From Paraburkholderia fungorum (lineage in GTDB: Bacteria > Pseudomonadota > Gammaproteobacteria > Burkholderiales > Burkholderiaceae): a DNA stretch of 64,000 bases. The translations under genes and the position numbers were made by a program. Under the pieces are notes generated by a model that was given only the letters and a program-made list of their open reading frames with translations, had not been told where the DNA came from and ran no database searches. The stretch lies in contig NZ_FNKP01000002.1 of NCBI RefSeq assembly GCF_900099835.1, positions 806,001 through 870,000 of the forward strand, read 5' to 3'. Positions 51,737-59,305 of the stretch are shown one piece after another; position 1 is the first letter of the stretch; each line of letters opens with the position of its first letter.

Positions 51737-53271
51737 ATACACCGCGAACCATGAACCCCGTCAACGTGATCGAGACGCGCGGGCTGTCGAAGATTTATCC
51801 CGGCACCGCTGCGCTGGTCGACGTGGACTACAAGGTGCGGCGCGGCAAGGTCAACGTGCTGATCGGCGAAAACGGTGCAGGCAAGTCCACGCTGATGAAA
51901 CTGCTCGCGGGTGCAGAAGTGGCGAGCTCGGGTGAGATATGGATCGACGATAAGCTCGTTCATATCACCGACGTTCGCAGCGCCGAACAGCATGGCGTAG
52001 GCATCATTTTTCAGGAGCTGAATCTCTTTCCAGAGATGACGGTTGCCGAGAACATTTTCGCGGGAAACGAGCCGACCAGTGCGGGCGTGATCCGCAACAA
52101 AGTCGAAAATCACTCGGCAAAAATACTGCTTCAACGCCTGCAGATTCCAATTGATCCACGCACGCGTCTTGGCGATCTGTACGTGGGTCAACAGCAACTC
52201 GTTGAAATTGCAAAAGCGCTGTCCAAGCACATCAAGGTGCTGATCATGGACGAGCCGACTTCCGCACTGTCGAAAACGGAAGTCGAGATTCTCTTCAAGA
52301 TCATCCGTCAGTTGAAAGAAGAGGGCGTGACGGTGATCTACATCTCGCATCGTCTCGAAGAGATCATGGCGATCGGCGATTGCATCACGGTGCTGCGCAA
52401 CGGCCGCCTGGTTGCTGAAGACGAAATCGCCAATATCGACATTCCGTGGATTATCGAAGCGATGGTGGGTTCGTCGAAGAAACGCTTTGCGTTCGAACAG
52501 CACGGCATTGGCGAAGAAGTGCTGAGGGTGAAAGACCTCGCGCTGAAGCGCTCGAACGGCATTTACGCGGTGGATCACGTGTCGTTCTCGGTGCGCGCGG
52601 GTGAGGTCGTCGGCATTTATGGGTTGATGGGAGCGGGGCGTACAGAGTTGCTTGAGTCGCTGCTCGGTGCGCAACCGCTCGCCATCGGCGAGATCGAACT
52701 GGCGGGTAAGTCGGTCGAGAATTTTTCGATACCGAAGCGCATCGACGCAGGTATTGCACTGGTTCCCGAAGACCGGCAGAAGCAGGGCATGATTCAACTG
52801 ATGTCGATTCTCGAGAACATGACCTTGTCGAGCCTCGGCAAATTTACGCGCCGCTTCGCGTTCGGCGCGCTCGGCAGAGACAAACAGGTGGCCGCCGCCG
52901 ACGATATCGTCAAGCGTCTCGCGATCAAGGCTTCATCTGTCGACGCACCTATTACTTCGCTGTCCGGCGGCAACATGCAGAAGGTGGTGATCGGCAAAGC
53001 ATTGCTGACGTCGCCGAAAGTTCTGCTGATGGACGAGCCGACGCGAGGCATCGACGTCGGCGCGAAGGAGGACGTGTACAAGACCATCAGCCTGCTCGCG
53101 CAATCGGGCATTGCGGTGATCTACGCGACATCCGAACTCGATGAAGCAATGGCGGTTTCCAATCGTGTCTTCGTGATGGCCAGCGGCAAGCTGACCGCTA
53201 TCATGGACCGCGCCCAGTTTGATAGCGAACGGATCGTGCGCGCGTCTACGCCCGCCACGGCCGTAGTCTGA
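51733..53271 (+). CDS. Ribose-type ABC transporter ATPase (two nucleotide-binding domains)
   Basis: A 512-aa tandem ABC ATPase of the RbsA/MglA type, energising sugar import. Domain 1 has Walker A GENGAGKST (~residue 47), a slightly altered signature YVGQQQLVEIAKAL and Walker B LIMDEPTSAL. Domain 2 has the degenerate loop GLMGAGRTE that is normal for this family, signature LSGGNMQKVVIGKAL and LLMDEPTRGID. The ATG at 51733 lies in the DUF2291 stop overlap; the longer open frame starting at 51334 is a shadow of that gene. It is followed by the permease 18 bp downstream. Confidence 0.94.
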   Translation: MNTPRTMNPVNVIETRGLSKIYPGTAALVDVDYKVRRGKVNVLIGENGAGKSTLMKLLAGAEVASSGEIWIDDKLVHITDVRSAEQHGVGIIFQELNLFPEMTVAENIFAGNEPTSAGVIRNKVENHSAKILLQRLQIPIDPRTRLGDLYVGQQQLVEIAKALSKHIKVLIMDEPTSALSKTEVEILFKIIRQLKEEGVTVIYISHRLEEIMAIGDCITVLRNGRLVAEDEIANIDIPWIIEAMVGSSKKRFAFEQHGIGEEVLRVKDLALKRSNGIYAVDHVSFSVRAGEVVGIYGLMGAGRTELLESLLGAQPLAIGEIELAGKSVENFSIPKRIDAGIALVPEDRQKQGMIQLMSILENMTLSSLGKFTRRFAFGALGRDKQVAAADDIVKRLAIKASSVDAPITSLSGGNMQKVVIGKALLTSPKVLLMDEPTRGIDVGAKEDVYKTISLLAQSGIAVIYATSELDEAMAVSNRVFVMASGKLTAIMDRAQFDSERIVRASTPATAVV

Positions 53272-53289
53272 AGCGTATTCGAGGTCTAC

Positions 53290-54372
53290 ATGATGAACAT
53301 GAACACTCCCGACAGTACGATTCATCCGGTGCACGCGAAACACAACCGGCATGCCGCTTATGTCGCGTCGCGTGTCGCAGTGGGCGTGCTGAAATTGCGG
53401 ATCTTTATCGCGCTCTTTGCGATCATCATCGTCTTCTCGTTCGCCACCGATAACTTCCTGTCCACCAGCAACATGCTGATCATGGCAAAGCACGTGACGG
53501 TGGTGGCGATTCTTTCGATCGGTATGACGCTGGTGATCCTGACGGGCGGCATCGATCTGTCGGTCGGATCGATTGTCGGAATAAGCGGCATGGCGGCCGG
53601 CTACCTGTTGCTGGAAGGCGTGAAGATCGGCCACCACGTCGTGTTCTTCAATCCATGGGGCGTGGCGTTGCTGGCGTGCGTGCTCGGTGCGCTGATCGGC
53701 GCGGTCAATGGCTATCTGATTACTGCGCTGAACGTCGCTCCGTTTATCGCGACGCTGGGCATGTTGTACGTGATTCGCGGCGCAGCGCTGCTCGTCAATA
53801 ACGGCAGCACGTATGCCGATCTGGCGGGTAATCCGGCACTCGGCAATACCGGCTTCGAGTTCATCGGCAACGGCACGATACTCGGTCTTTCCATGCCGGT
53901 GTGGATCATGATCGTGCTGGCGGCAGTGACGATCTTCGTGGCTAAAAAGACGCCGCTGGGCCGTCGTATTTACGCAATTGGTGGCAATGAACAGGCCGCG
54001 CGCTTCTCGGGTATTCGCACCAATCGGGTAAAGCTTTTCGTTTATATGTTCTCGGGATTTTGTGCGGCCATCGTCGGCCTCGTGATTACCGCGCAATTGC
54101 AGACGGCCCACCCGTTGACCGGGCAAACGTTCGAACTCAATGCGATTGCCGCGGTCGTGCTTGGGGGCACGGCGCTGATGGGCGGACGCGGCACAGTGTT
54201 CGGATCGGTAGTGGGTGCATGCGTGATCAGCATTCTCGGTGACGGCATGGTGATGTGCGGGATCAGCGACTTCTGGCAGATGGTCATCAAAGGGCTGGTG
54301 ATCATCTTCGCGGTGGTGATCGATCAGTTGCAACAGCGCCTGCAATCCAGAATGGTCTCGCTGACTGCATAA
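53290..54372 (+). CDS. Ribose-type ABC transporter permease
   Basis: A 360-aa RbsC-family permease with about 8-10 membrane helices. It contains the conserved ILTGGIDLSVGSIVGISGM loop, GLVNGYLIT-like LIGAVNGYLITALNVAPFIATLGMLYVIRG and NEQAARFSGIRTNRVKLFVYMFSG coupling loop, then VVLGGTALMGGRGTVFGSVVGA. A GAGGTCTAC site precedes two Met codons. It completes the transporter with the binding protein and ATPase. Confidence 0.94.
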   Translation: MMNMNTPDSTIHPVHAKHNRHAAYVASRVAVGVLKLRIFIALFAIIIVFSFATDNFLSTSNMLIMAKHVTVVAILSIGMTLVILTGGIDLSVGSIVGISGMAAGYLLLEGVKIGHHVVFFNPWGVALLACVLGALIGAVNGYLITALNVAPFIATLGMLYVIRGAALLVNNGSTYADLAGNPALGNTGFEFIGNGTILGLSMPVWIMIVLAAVTIFVAKKTPLGRRIYAIGGNEQAARFSGIRTNRVKLFVYMFSGFCAAIVGLVITAQLQTAHPLTGQTFELNAIAAVVLGGTALMGGRGTVFGSVVGACVISILGDGMVMCGISDFWQMVIKGLVIIFAVVIDQLQQRLQSRMVSLTA

Positions 54373-54406
54373 CTTCACGATTCGCTCATACTCAAACGGG
54401 ATTTCC

Positions 54407-55876
54407 ATGCAATACGTTCTGGCGATCGATCAGGGGACCAGTGGCACGAAAGCGCTTGTCTTCGACGCGAGCGGCCGCGTCCATTCACGAGGATTCACTG
54501 CGGTTCCGTGTACGCATCCACGTACTGGCTTTGTCGAACAGGACGCGAATGCGATTTATCAGTCGGTGTTAAAGGCGGTCGCCGAATGTCTGGAGCGCTT
54601 CGAAGGCGATCAGAAAGATATCGTCGGTGTCGGCATTTCGAATCAGCGTGAAACGGTCGTCCTGTGGGATGCGCAAGGCGACCCGATCGGTCAGGCCGTG
54701 TCGTGGCAGTGTCAAAGGTCGCTCGGCGTATGCGAGCGACTGAAGCAGGAGGGTATGGGGCCGACTATTGCCGAGAAGACGGGCTTGCTGATCGACCCGT
54801 ATTTTTCGGGCACCAAGCTGATCTGGCTCAACGAGAACGACGAGCGCGTGCGTTCACACATCGCTGCAGAGACGGCGTATTTCGGCACCGTCGACAGTTG
54901 GCTGCTTTATCGCCTCACGAATGGCGGCGTTTATTGCACCGACTACACCAACGCGTCACGCACGATGCTGTTCAATCTGAACACGCTCGACTGGGATCGC
55001 GAACTGCTGACTGCATTCGGACTCGACGGGTTGCGTCTTCCCGAACTACGGCCCTCGGCGTCGAACTTCGGCGCGACCGATTTCGACGGATTGCTCGCCC
55101 GTCCGATCCCGATCGTGTCGATGATCGGCGACTCGCATGCCGCCGCCGTCGGCGAAGGATGTTTGAAGCCAGGTCTGGCCAAGGCGACGATGGGCACCGG
55201 TTCATCGTTAATGATGAACGTCGGCAGTCAACCGCAGGCACCCGCCCATGGACTCGTTTCCACGCTGTGTTTCGCCACTGAAAAGCGCGTGGATTATGCG
55301 CTGGAAGGGATCATCATCAGCGCCGGTTCGACGCCCGCGTTTCTCAAGGAAAAGCTCGGACTCTTCGACGACTTCGCCGTCGCCGAGCAGGCTTTTACGG
55401 ACTACGACAACGGCGGCGTTTTTCTGATTCCCGCTTTCTCGGGAATTGGCTGTCCGCACTGGAAGTACCCGGGCGGCGCGCAAATCGTCGGACTGAATTT
55501 TTCGAATTCATGGCAACACGTTGCACGCGCGGCGTACGAGTCGATCGTTTATCAGATCAAGGACGTGATTACGGTGATGGAGCAGGCAGCTCAGGTTCCG
55601 CTACTCGAACTGTTCCTCGACGGTGGACTCGTGCAGCGGCCCTTCCTGCTTCAGTACCTGGCCGATACGTTGAATCGCCCGGTCAGTACGCTGGCGCTCA
55701 GCGAAATATCGGCGGCGGGCGCGGCCGCATTGGCATCGCTGGAACTTGGACTGGTCGATTCGCTCGACGCGGTTCATACGGAGCGGCCCGTTCTGCGCCG
55801 CGTCGAACCTGGCAGCGGTGTGTCTGCTGCAGCGGAGAATCACGCGCAATGGCTGCGCTGGATCGAACGGCTCTAA
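54407..55876 (+). CDS. FGGY-family carbohydrate kinase (glycerol kinase-like; candidate apulose kinase)
   Basis: A 489-aa sugar kinase phosphorylating the imported or oxidised substrate with ATP. The N-terminal AIDQGTSGTKALVFDASG phosphate loop, GISNQRETVVLWD and MGTGSSLMMN adenosine-site region are intact, and LFLDGGLVQRPFLLQYLADTL closes the active site. It resembles glycerol kinase in layout, but SWQCQRS replaces the usual WQDRRT substrate strand, arguing for another substrate. In this cluster a ketotetrose or apulose is likely. It is 34 bp after the permease and 23 bp before the second SDR gene. Confidence 0.9.
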   Translation: MQYVLAIDQGTSGTKALVFDASGRVHSRGFTAVPCTHPRTGFVEQDANAIYQSVLKAVAECLERFEGDQKDIVGVGISNQRETVVLWDAQGDPIGQAVSWQCQRSLGVCERLKQEGMGPTIAEKTGLLIDPYFSGTKLIWLNENDERVRSHIAAETAYFGTVDSWLLYRLTNGGVYCTDYTNASRTMLFNLNTLDWDRELLTAFGLDGLRLPELRPSASNFGATDFDGLLARPIPIVSMIGDSHAAAVGEGCLKPGLAKATMGTGSSLMMNVGSQPQAPAHGLVSTLCFATEKRVDYALEGIIISAGSTPAFLKEKLGLFDDFAVAEQAFTDYDNGGVFLIPAFSGIGCPHWKYPGGAQIVGLNFSNSWQHVARAAYESIVYQIKDVITVMEQAAQVPLLELFLDGGLVQRPFLLQYLADTLNRPVSTLALSEISAAGAAALASLELGLVDSLDAVHTERPVLRRVEPGSGVSAAAENHAQWLRWIERL

Positions 55877-55899
55877 TTCAATTCATCTGGGAGAAGGGA

Positions 55900-56706
55900 A
55901 TGGTTAGCGAAGTAAAACCCGCAGCAAAGCGCTTCGACAATAAAGTCGTGGTTGTGACGGGCGGCAGCCGGGGGATTGGATTAAGTATTGGAGAACGTTT
56001 CGCACAGGAAGGCGCGAAAGTTTGCCTGTCGGCGAATGAGAAGAGCGTGTTCGACGCGGCGGCCCATTTGCGCGAATCCGGCTACGACGTCATTGCAGCC
56101 GAAGTGGATGTGACTGACAAGTCGCAGGTAAAAGATCTCTACGATGAAGTCGCCGGCAAACTCGGCGAAGTTGATATCTCGGTGCAGAACGCGGGCGTCA
56201 TCACCATTGCGAAGCTGCCCGATCTCACCGAGGCCGAGTGGGACAAGGTTCTCGCAGTCAATACGAAGGGCGTTTTCCTGTGCTGCCAGGAAGCGGCGAC
56301 GCGCATGTTGCGCGCGGGGAAAACCGGGCGTCTGATCAATACGGCCTCAGGGCAGGCTCGTCAGGGTTTCGTCTACACGCCGCACTATGCAGCAAGCAAG
56401 TTCGGCGTATTGGGTATTACCCAAAGCCTCGCGAAAGAACTCGCGCCGACCGGCATTACGGTCAATGCATTCTGCCCCGGCATTATCACGACCGACATGT
56501 GGTCGTATAACGACGAAGCATGGGGCAAGCTGCTCGGCGACTATAAGCCGGGCGAGTTGATGACCGAGTGGGTGAACAACATTCCGATGAAGCGCGCAGG
56601 GACGGGCAAGGATGTGGCGGGACTGGTCGCCTTTCTGGCGTCGGACGATGCGGCCTACATTACCGGCCAGACGATCAACGTCGACGGCGGCATGTTCATG
56701 TCGTGA
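55900..56706 (+). CDS. SDR-family dehydrogenase (second in the cluster)
   Basis: A 268-aa classical SDR: VVVTGGSRGIGLSIGERF cofactor motif (~residues 18-35), VQNAG, catalytic Ser in INTASGQ, YAASK Tyr/Lys and NVDGGMFMS at the end. It resembles sorbitol/polyol dehydrogenases. With two SDRs of different subtype the pathway may have two oxidoreductions, or two related substrates. The ATG at 55900 follows GGGAGAAGGG. It is the last gene before a strong hairpin. Confidence 0.9.
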   Translation: MVSEVKPAAKRFDNKVVVVTGGSRGIGLSIGERFAQEGAKVCLSANEKSVFDAAAHLRESGYDVIAAEVDVTDKSQVKDLYDEVAGKLGEVDISVQNAGVITIAKLPDLTEAEWDKVLAVNTKGVFLCCQEAATRMLRAGKTGRLINTASGQARQGFVYTPHYAASKFGVLGITQSLAKELAPTGITVNAFCPGIITTDMWSYNDEAWGKLLGDYKPGELMTEWVNNIPMKRAGTGKDVAGLVAFLASDDAAYITGQTINVDGGMFMS

Positions 56707-56720
56707 AGTGACGTGATTCT

Positions 56721-56769
56721 GGCGCCAGTATGCAGATGAAAAACATTTTTCCACCCGCATACTGGCGCC
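56721..56769. terminator. Bidirectional hairpin between the SDR and ribH2 genes
   Basis: GGCGCCAGTATGC and GCATACTGGCGCC form a perfect 13-bp stem, with GAAAAA/TTTTTC able to pair inside the loop. It lies between converging genes and probably terminates both. Confidence 0.7.
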
Positions 56770-56815
56770 GTGTGTGACTACTTCAACGTGACTTCAGTGC
56801 AGTTTCAACGCGGTA

Positions 56816-57316
56816 TCACGCAACCGGCAACGCCGCGAATTTGCGAACCGTGTCTGCGCAGGCGTGAGCCGCTTCGGCACCCTTCACCAGGAAGTGCTCC
56901 TTGAAGTATTTCGCGTGTTCTTCGCCGTGGAAGTGGTGCGGCGTCAGCACGACGGAAAACACCGGCACGCTGGTTTCGAGCTGTACCTGCATGAGTCCGC
57001 TGATAACGGCCTGAGCGACGAACTCGTGCCGGTAAATGCCACCGTCCACGACGAGGCCTGCGGCGACGATGCCCGCATAACGTCCGCTTTGCGCGAGGCG
57101 TTTGGCGTGCAGCGGAATTTCGAATGCGCCGGCCACTTCGTAGAGGTCGATATCGTCGGCGCTATAGCCGCGCTCCTGCATTGCTTCGACGAACGAGATC
57201 TTGCATTGATCGACGATATCGCGGTGCCAGCATGCCTGAATGAAAGCGATGCGTGTGCGGCTACCGTTGGACGAACCGTTGTGTGCTTCTGAATGGAGTG
57301 AGGTTGCGATATTCAT
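56816..57316 (-). CDS. ribH2: 6,7-dimethyl-8-ribityllumazine synthase, RibH2 type
   Basis: Condenses 5-amino-6-ribitylamino-uracil with 3,4-dihydroxy-2-butanone 4-phosphate to the riboflavin precursor lumazine. The 166-aa protein closely matches the decameric RibH2 group known from Brucella/Mesorhizobium: RIAFIQACWHRDIVDQC, YEVAGAFEIPLHAKRLA, VVDGGIYRHEFVAQAVI with the active-site His, and VVLTPHHFHGEEHAKYFKEHF. Its leader holds an FMN riboswitch. It is placed on the opposite strand inside the sugar cluster, between the SDR and tpiA, so it is regulated separately. Confidence 0.93.
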   Translation of the reverse strand: MNIATSLHSEAHNGSSNGSRTRIAFIQACWHRDIVDQCKISFVEAMQERGYSADDIDLYEVAGAFEIPLHAKRLAQSGRYAGIVAAGLVVDGGIYRHEFVAQAVISGLMQVQLETSVPVFSVVLTPHHFHGEEHAKYFKEHFLVKGAEAAHACADTVRKFAALPVA

Positions 57317-57348
57317 GGACTTCAGCCTGTTGGTGTGAACAGGGCGAA

Positions 57349-57397
57349 GGACGGCCCTTTCCCGCTATATCGCTGTCGCGACGAGCGCAGGCCGTCC
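57349..57397 (-). promoter_or_regulatory. Possible expression platform of the FMN riboswitch
   Basis: GGACGGCC (57349-57356) and GGCCGTCC (57390-57397) form a perfect 8-bp stem between the aptamer and the ribH2 start. It could be a terminator- or anti-sequestor-type switch element. No long T-run follows on the minus strand, so translation control is somewhat more likely. Confidence 0.45.
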
Positions 57398-57398
57398 C

Positions 57399-57547
57399 GT
57401 TCTCTTTCATCCGGACTATGACCGTCGGCCCCGGAATCTAACCGGGTCTGCTGACCTCTGCACCAAAGAATGGTGACTGAGCGCTCGCGGGCTACGCGCT
57501 TTTCGCACGATTACCGCCGGTGGGGAGTTTCACCCCGCCCCGAGAAC
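57399..57547 (-). ncRNA. FMN riboswitch (RFN element) upstream of ribH2
   Basis: Read on the minus strand, this has the standard RFN order: P1 arm GAGAAC, the conserved GGGGCGGGGTGAAACTCCCC then ACCGGCGGTA, GCCCGCGAGCGC, GGTCAGCAGACCCGGT, TTCCGGGGCCGACGGT and TAGTCCGGATGAAAG, closing with the P1 arm GTTCTC. It binds FMN and lowers ribH2 expression when flavin is plentiful. Boundaries are set by the paired P1 arms at 57399-57404 and 57542-57547. Recognition is from consensus blocks by eye and is unambiguous. Confidence 0.95.
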
Positions 57548-57653
57548 TTGTTCTTTTCAGAACGGTGCGTAAGGTATCACGAATTTTTAATTTTTGCTGC
57601 AACGCGGGCGGTCTGACTATCGCGCGCGCGACGCGGGTCAATGAGAGGAAAGC

Positions 57654-58439
57654 ATGCAACGCAAGCTGATTTTGGGTAACTGGAAGATGCACGGATCGAC
57701 TGAATCCAATGCCGCGTTGCTCGCCGCAATTCGCGAACGGATGAGCCGCGAAAACACCAACGTCGATGTCGGCGTGTGCGTGCCCGCCATTTTCGTCGAG
57801 CAGGCCCGTTCCGCGTTGCAGGGCAGTGCGGTTGCGTGGGGCGTGCAGGATGTCTCCGCGCATGTGCAAGGCGCGTTCACCGGCGAGATTTCCGCCGCGA
57901 TGGTCGCCGGGTTTCAGGCAACATTCGCAATCGTCGGACATTCGGAGCGGCGGGCGAATCACGGAGAAACGGCGTTGGTGGTCGGCGAGAAGGCGCGTCA
58001 GGCACTGGTCGCCGGACTGGTACCGGTCGTGTGCGTTGGCGAAACGCTGGCGGAACGCGAAGCGGGCGCAACCGACGCAGTGGTTCGCGCACAACTCGCC
58101 GCCGTGCTCGAAGCAATTTCCGTCGACGACGCGAAGAAAATCGTCATCGCGTACGAGCCGGTATGGGCGATCGGAACGGGCCGCAGCGCATCTGTCGACG
58201 AAGCGCAGGCCACGCATGCTGGATTGCGCAGTGTTCTGCGCGAATACGATGCGGGTCTGGACAAGCTGCGGATTCTGTATGGCGGCAGCATCAAGCCGGA
58301 TAACGCAAGTGCGCTGCTCGATTGCGACGGGATCGACGGTGGTCTGATTGGCGGCGCGTCGCTCAAATCGGCGGACTTCATTTCGATCATCGAGGCGGCT
58401 GCCAGCCTGCATGCCGATGATTCTCTGCATGTCGGTTGA
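57654..58439 (+). CDS. tpiA: Triose-phosphate isomerase
   Basis: A 261-aa TIM-barrel enzyme interconverting dihydroxyacetone phosphate and glyceraldehyde 3-phosphate. All catalytic residues are present: Asn/Lys in LGNWKMHGS, His in IVGHSERR, Glu in AYEPVWAIGTG and the phosphate loop YGGSIKPDN. GAGAGGAAAGC precedes the ATG. Its place beside the split transketolase and kinase suggests a pathway-dedicated copy, as seen in other tetrose/branched-sugar clusters; the housekeeping tpiA would be elsewhere. It is downstream of, and oriented like, the sugar operon but separated by ribH2. Confidence 0.95.
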   Translation: MQRKLILGNWKMHGSTESNAALLAAIRERMSRENTNVDVGVCVPAIFVEQARSALQGSAVAWGVQDVSAHVQGAFTGEISAAMVAGFQATFAIVGHSERRANHGETALVVGEKARQALVAGLVPVVCVGETLAEREAGATDAVVRAQLAAVLEAISVDDAKKIVIAYEPVWAIGTGRSASVDEAQATHAGLRSVLREYDAGLDKLRILYGGSIKPDNASALLDCDGIDGGLIGGASLKSADFISIIEAAASLHADDSLHVG

Positions 58440-58733
58440 AACGGGCTCGCGCTATTTCTGCGGGCGTTTCGCGCGTCCGCCAATTGAACGTGTGTTATTA
58501 AACTGAAAGAATTGTTACCCGGCGGCCAGCGAAACATCGTTGCAAGGAACAATCCGTTCAAGCAGAAAAGGGCTTAAAAAAGGCCGCTTTCCGGCATCGT
58601 CGAACAGGTAATGGCCGGTCCGGATCTACGTGCCAAAACCAGAACTTGCGCCTGTCGAGTTATAATTGGTAAGCATGCTGATAAAAGAAGCAGCATTTAT
58701 CAGCCTCGGTAGATCTGGACTTAACATTACAAA
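58440..58733. promoter_or_regulatory. Intergenic region before the FAD dehydrogenase operon
   Basis: About 290 bases, with a TATAAT hexamer at 58661-58666 and just after it the dyad CTGATAAA/TTTATCAG (58678-58703, 10-base spacer), a likely regulator site for the operon starting at 58734. No clean -35 box could be paired with the TATAAT. Confidence 0.4.
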
Positions 58734-59276
58734 ATGACTCATCCCCACGAGCCCGATACGGGCCGCTCCGTGCCGAATTCCGGCCGGCGCTTACTGCTGG
58801 CCAGCATATTGGCCAGCTACGCCAGTTCTTTTATTCCCTGGCCTCTCGCCAACGCACAAACAGTTGTTCCTGAAACCGCTGCCGCGCCCGAAGCGTTTTT
58901 GATGGTGTCGCGTGCGATCACGGGGCGCGCCACGCTCGACGCTGTTCAGGCAAACCGGCTTTATGCCGGCCTTGTTGCGACGGTTCCTTCGTTTGCCACG
59001 CAATTGACCGCGCTCGCCGCGTTCATCGCAGCGAATCCGTCCGCGGAAAAGCAATTGCAGGCTTCTCTCGATGCCGCGAATGTCCCGTTCGCCAAACTGC
59101 CTCGTCAAATTGCGACCGCCTGGTATGTCGGCGTGGTCGGCTCGGGTCCGGCCGCGCGTTGCGTGACCTACGAAACCAGTTTGATGAATGTCGTGGTGTC
59201 CGACCGGTTGAAGCCGCCGAGCTACGCCTACGGTCCCTATGGAAGTTGGGGCCGTAATCCCCTCTCGGCAGCCTGA
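58734..59276 (+). CDS. FAD sugar/polyol dehydrogenase complex, small (gamma) subunit
   Basis: A 180-aa exported chaperone/small subunit of three-component membrane-bound dehydrogenases (gluconate 2-DH/sorbitol-DH type). A twin-arginine-like signal (GRRLLLASILASY, ~residues 17-29) probably takes the folded flavoprotein partner along through the Tat system. The mature part contains FLMVSRAITGRATLDAVQANRLYAGL and a Cys near the C-terminus (AARCVTYETSLMN). It is directly followed by the GMC subunit (29 bp). Confidence 0.87.
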   Translation: MTHPHEPDTGRSVPNSGRRLLLASILASYASSFIPWPLANAQTVVPETAAAPEAFLMVSRAITGRATLDAVQANRLYAGLVATVPSFATQLTALAAFIAANPSAEKQLQASLDAANVPFAKLPRQIATAWYVGVVGSGPAARCVTYETSLMNVVVSDRLKPPSYAYGPYGSWGRNPLSAA

Positions 59277-59305
59277 CGCTTCATCGGTAATTCAAGGAAC
59301 AAAGC

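Noticed and set aside
52616..52660. Degenerate second Walker A (GAGRTE) in the sugar ABC ATPase taken as a defect
   Set aside because: RbsA/MglA-type ATPases normally have this altered second site.
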